Below are positions 4,695 through 6,793 of a DNA stretch of 6,793 nucleotides, one piece after another. The translations under genes were made by a program, and so were the position numbers. This stretch comes from Ardenticatenia bacterium (lineage in GTDB: Bacteria > Chloroflexota > Anaerolineae > Aggregatilineales > Ch27), in the NCBI GenBank assembly GCA_026983935.1, contig JALSTC010000636.1, forward strand, positions 1 through 6,793, in the 5' to 3' direction. Positions within the stretch are counted from its first letter, which is position 1; every line of letters begins with the position of its first letter. The notes under the pieces were generated by a model, which was not told the DNA's origin, ran no database searches, and was given only the letters and a program-made list of their open reading frames with translations.

Positions 4695-6793
4695 ATGAGC
4701 CGTCAGAAGCACCAGAATACGTCGGAACCTGACGCCACCCACCTCGATGCATTGGCCGGTGTGGGACAGGCCATCCTGAGTGCCCAGCTCAAACTGGATG
4801 CCCTGTGCGATGTTGTTCATCAGCAGGCCAGCCGGATCATTGACACTTCGAATTTCCAACTGGGTCTGTTTGACGGCAGCGATTATGTCATCATGGTCTG
4901 GTTCCGTGATGGCCAGCGGCTGCCTGCACAGCGCTTTGCCAATGTCGCTGATGAAGGGCTGATCGGATGGGTGCGCCGCACAGGACAGGGCCTGCTCGTG
5001 CGCGACTATGAGAAAGAGTGGGAACAGCTCCCGGCAAAACCCAGCTACCACGCCACCCGCCCGCCCCGTTCCGCGCTGTTTGCCCCTTTGATCGCTGGCG
5101 GGGAGGTGATCGGGGTGATCACCGTGCAGAGCGACCACCCGGAAGCCTTTACGGAAAATGACCTGCGACTGCTCACCGTCCTGACCAGTCAGGCAGCAGG
5201 GGCCATCCGCAATGCCCAGCTATTCGAACAGGCACAGGCACGCAGCCGCCAGCTTCAACTGGTATATGAAGTCAGCCGTCAGGTTACGGCCATCCAGCCG
5301 CTGCCGGACCTCTTCAAACAGATCGTCACCCTGACCCATCACACCTTTGGATACTATGCCGTCAGCATTTTCATCCTTGATGATGGTCAAACCCAGCTCC
5401 AGATGGGGGCCAGCAGCCACGAGGAATTTGAGGCACGTGTCCCTCACATCCAGATAGGGCAGGGACTGGTCGGCTGGGCTGCCGCGCACGCCCGCACAGT
5501 GCTGGTACCGGACGTCACGCAGGATGAGCGCTATCTGGCAGTCAGCGCCCTTAATGAAACACGCGCAGAGGTTGCCGTACCACTGATCATTGAGCGACAT
5601 GTGCTTGGCGTGCTGGACGTCCAAAGCGACGAGGTCGGCGCATTTACGCAGGATGATGTGACCGTCCTGGAGACTCTGGCCGGGCAGATCGCGCTGGCGA
5701 TTCAGGAAGCGGAAACCTACGAAGCCGAGCGCCGCCAGCGTGAGCGCCTGAATGCCCTGATCGAAGCCAGCCGGGCCGTTGTCTCAATACTGAATATTGA
5801 CAATCTGCTAGATGAAGTGATCGATCTGGTGACCGACTATTTCGGCTACGATCGCGCACATATTTTCCTGCGGGAAGGTGATCGGCTCATCTTCCGGGCA
5901 GGCAGTGGCGTACACAGCGGACGCTGGGCCATCGAGCGTTTGTCCTATGATCTGGACTCGGCCACAGGTCTGATCGTCCGCGCAGCCCGCACCGGACAGC
6001 CAGTCATCAGCGGAGATGTCCGCACTTTCCCCGGCTATATTCCAGGGCCAGGAGTCGAAGACACGCGCTCTGAAATGGCGATTCCGATTCGCATGGGGCG
6101 GTATATCCTCGGTGTGCTCGATATTCAAAGCACGCAGCCCGAGGCTTTTTCGCCGGAAGATGCAGAACTCGCCGAGGCATTGAGTGACACCATTGCCATT
6201 GCCCTGCGTAATGCCACGCTCTATGCCCGAGAAAAGCGCCGCCGCATCCTTGCCGAATCGCTGCGCGAAGTTAGTACAGTACTGGGCGCAAGCCTGGAAA
6301 TGGACGCCGTACTGGATGGTATTTTACAGGGACTGGAACGTGTTTTTGCCTTTGATGCCGCGTTGATCATTCTCTACGACGAAGACATCGAAGCCTACCG
6401 CGTCAGTGCAGCACGAGGCGCCCTGAGCGATGGTGGTCAGGTTGGCAGGCAAATTCCACTTGATACCGATCTTGAACAAGCCATCACCGATATTTTTCAT
6501 CCCGGGCCGAATGCATCTCCAATGCCTCAGCACGATCATCTGCTGCTGCCCCTCACATTAGGGGAAGAAACAATCGGCTATCTGGGCATCGAGTATCTCG
6601 CCGGGCGCTTCACGCCAGACGACATCGAGATACTCAACGCCTTTGCCACACAATCGGCCATTGCCATCGCCAACGCACAGCTCTACATGGCGCAGCGTGA
6701 AGAAGCCTGGATATCCACTGCCCTGCTCCAGGTGGCAGAAGCGACCGCTCATGAGACTTCCCTGGATGAAGTCCTGCGCACCGTTGCCCGGAT
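4695..6793 (+). CDS. Tandem multi-GAF sensor protein, 5' part (699 codons, open at window end)
   Basis: The frame is open from ATG 4695 to the edge. It encodes four successive GAF domains, at about residues 17-177, 186-343, 352-511 and 518-665, and the opening helix of a fifth repeat (TALLQVAEATAHETSLDEVLRTVA, about 676 onward). The repeat signature is a terminal helix AIRNAQLF (170), AIQEAETY (335), ALRNATLY (503), AIANAQLY (657) running into a charged linker and the next LxxVxxVSxxV helix; each domain has the core pattern GLVGW or equivalent, a PL/PI strand and V(L/I)GVxxVQS. Residue 38 is the only cysteine, so bilin attachment or cysteine-ligated Fe-S sensing in this part is unlikely. No signal peptide or membrane segment is seen. 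GGAG (4679-4682) is 12 nt from the ATG, rather far. The missing C-terminus should carry the output; beside STAS and RsbW genes a SpoIIE/PP2C phosphatase is the best guess, a histidine kinase the alternative. Confidence 0.9.
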   Translation, partial: MSRQKHQNTSEPDATHLDALAGVGQAILSAQLKLDALCDVVHQQASRIIDTSNFQLGLFDGSDYVIMVWFRDGQRLPAQRFANVADEGLIGWVRRTGQGLLVRDYEKEWEQLPAKPSYHATRPPRSALFAPLIAGGEVIGVITVQSDHPEAFTENDLRLLTVLTSQAAGAIRNAQLFEQAQARSRQLQLVYEVSRQVTAIQPLPDLFKQIVTLTHHTFGYYAVSIFILDDGQTQLQMGASSHEEFEARVPHIQIGQGLVGWAAAHARTVLVPDVTQDERYLAVSALNETRAEVAVPLIIERHVLGVLDVQSDEVGAFTQDDVTVLETLAGQIALAIQEAETYEAERRQRERLNALIEASRAVVSILNIDNLLDEVIDLVTDYFGYDRAHIFLREGDRLIFRAGSGVHSGRWAIERLSYDLDSATGLIVRAARTGQPVISGDVRTFPGYIPGPGVEDTRSEMAIPIRMGRYILGVLDIQSTQPEAFSPEDAELAEALSDTIAIALRNATLYAREKRRRILAESLREVSTVLGASLEMDAVLDGILQGLERVFAFDAALIILYDEDIEAYRVSAARGALSDGGQVGRQIPLDTDLEQAITDIFHPGPNASPMPQHDHLLLPLTLGEETIGYLGIEYLAGRFTPDDIEILNAFATQSAIAIANAQLYMAQREEAWISTALLQVAEATAHETSLDEVLRTVAR

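Noticed and set aside
4431..5138. Minus-strand open frame of 235 codons opposite the kinase-STAS and GAF genes.
   Set aside because: The plus-strand frames hold unmistakable STAS and GAF domains; the antisense product is low in recognisable structure.

Overview
The window reads as a piece of a bacterial chromosome with moderately high GC, most likely from the Chloroflexota (Anaerolineae-like). This placement is an inference from protein style: a complex I NuoI with the cluster motif CTSCGICAKVCPPQC and a Lys/Ala-rich tail, an Mrp ATPase without its usual CxxC, and a long multi-GAF protein beside RsbV/RsbW-type regulators. No rRNA, tRNA, CRISPR array, insertion sequence or phage gene was seen.

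Left part (1-1408): the 3' end of a complex I operon. It holds the C-terminal 190 residues of NuoD (cut by the window edge), then a complete NuoI with two [4Fe-4S] motifs. No membrane-subunit gene follows NuoI. Instead there is an 11-bp inverted repeat and then a hairpin with a T-run that looks like the operon terminator.

Middle part (1427-3397): a small unrecognised four-cysteine protein (GTG start); then mrp/apbC, an iron-sulfur carrier P-loop ATPase with its own good promoter, a palindrome over the predicted transcription start and a leader hairpin. mrp ends in a strong stem-loop terminator and faces a convergent small three-helix membrane protein of unknown function on the minus strand, which has its own near-consensus promoter.

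Right part (3423-6793): a partner-switching regulatory cluster, all on the plus strand. A promoter divergent from the membrane-protein gene leads into a stand-alone STAS anti-anti-sigma protein, then an RsbW/SpoIIAB-type serine kinase fused to a second STAS domain, then an open-ended protein with four tandem GAF domains and the start of a fifth repeat. The likely logic (inference) is: signals are sensed by the GAF array, an output domain beyond the window edge acts on the phosphorylation state of the STAS proteins, the kinase acts in the opposite direction, and a sigma factor or other target encoded elsewhere is controlled. The fused kinase-STAS protein is the most unusual object in the window.
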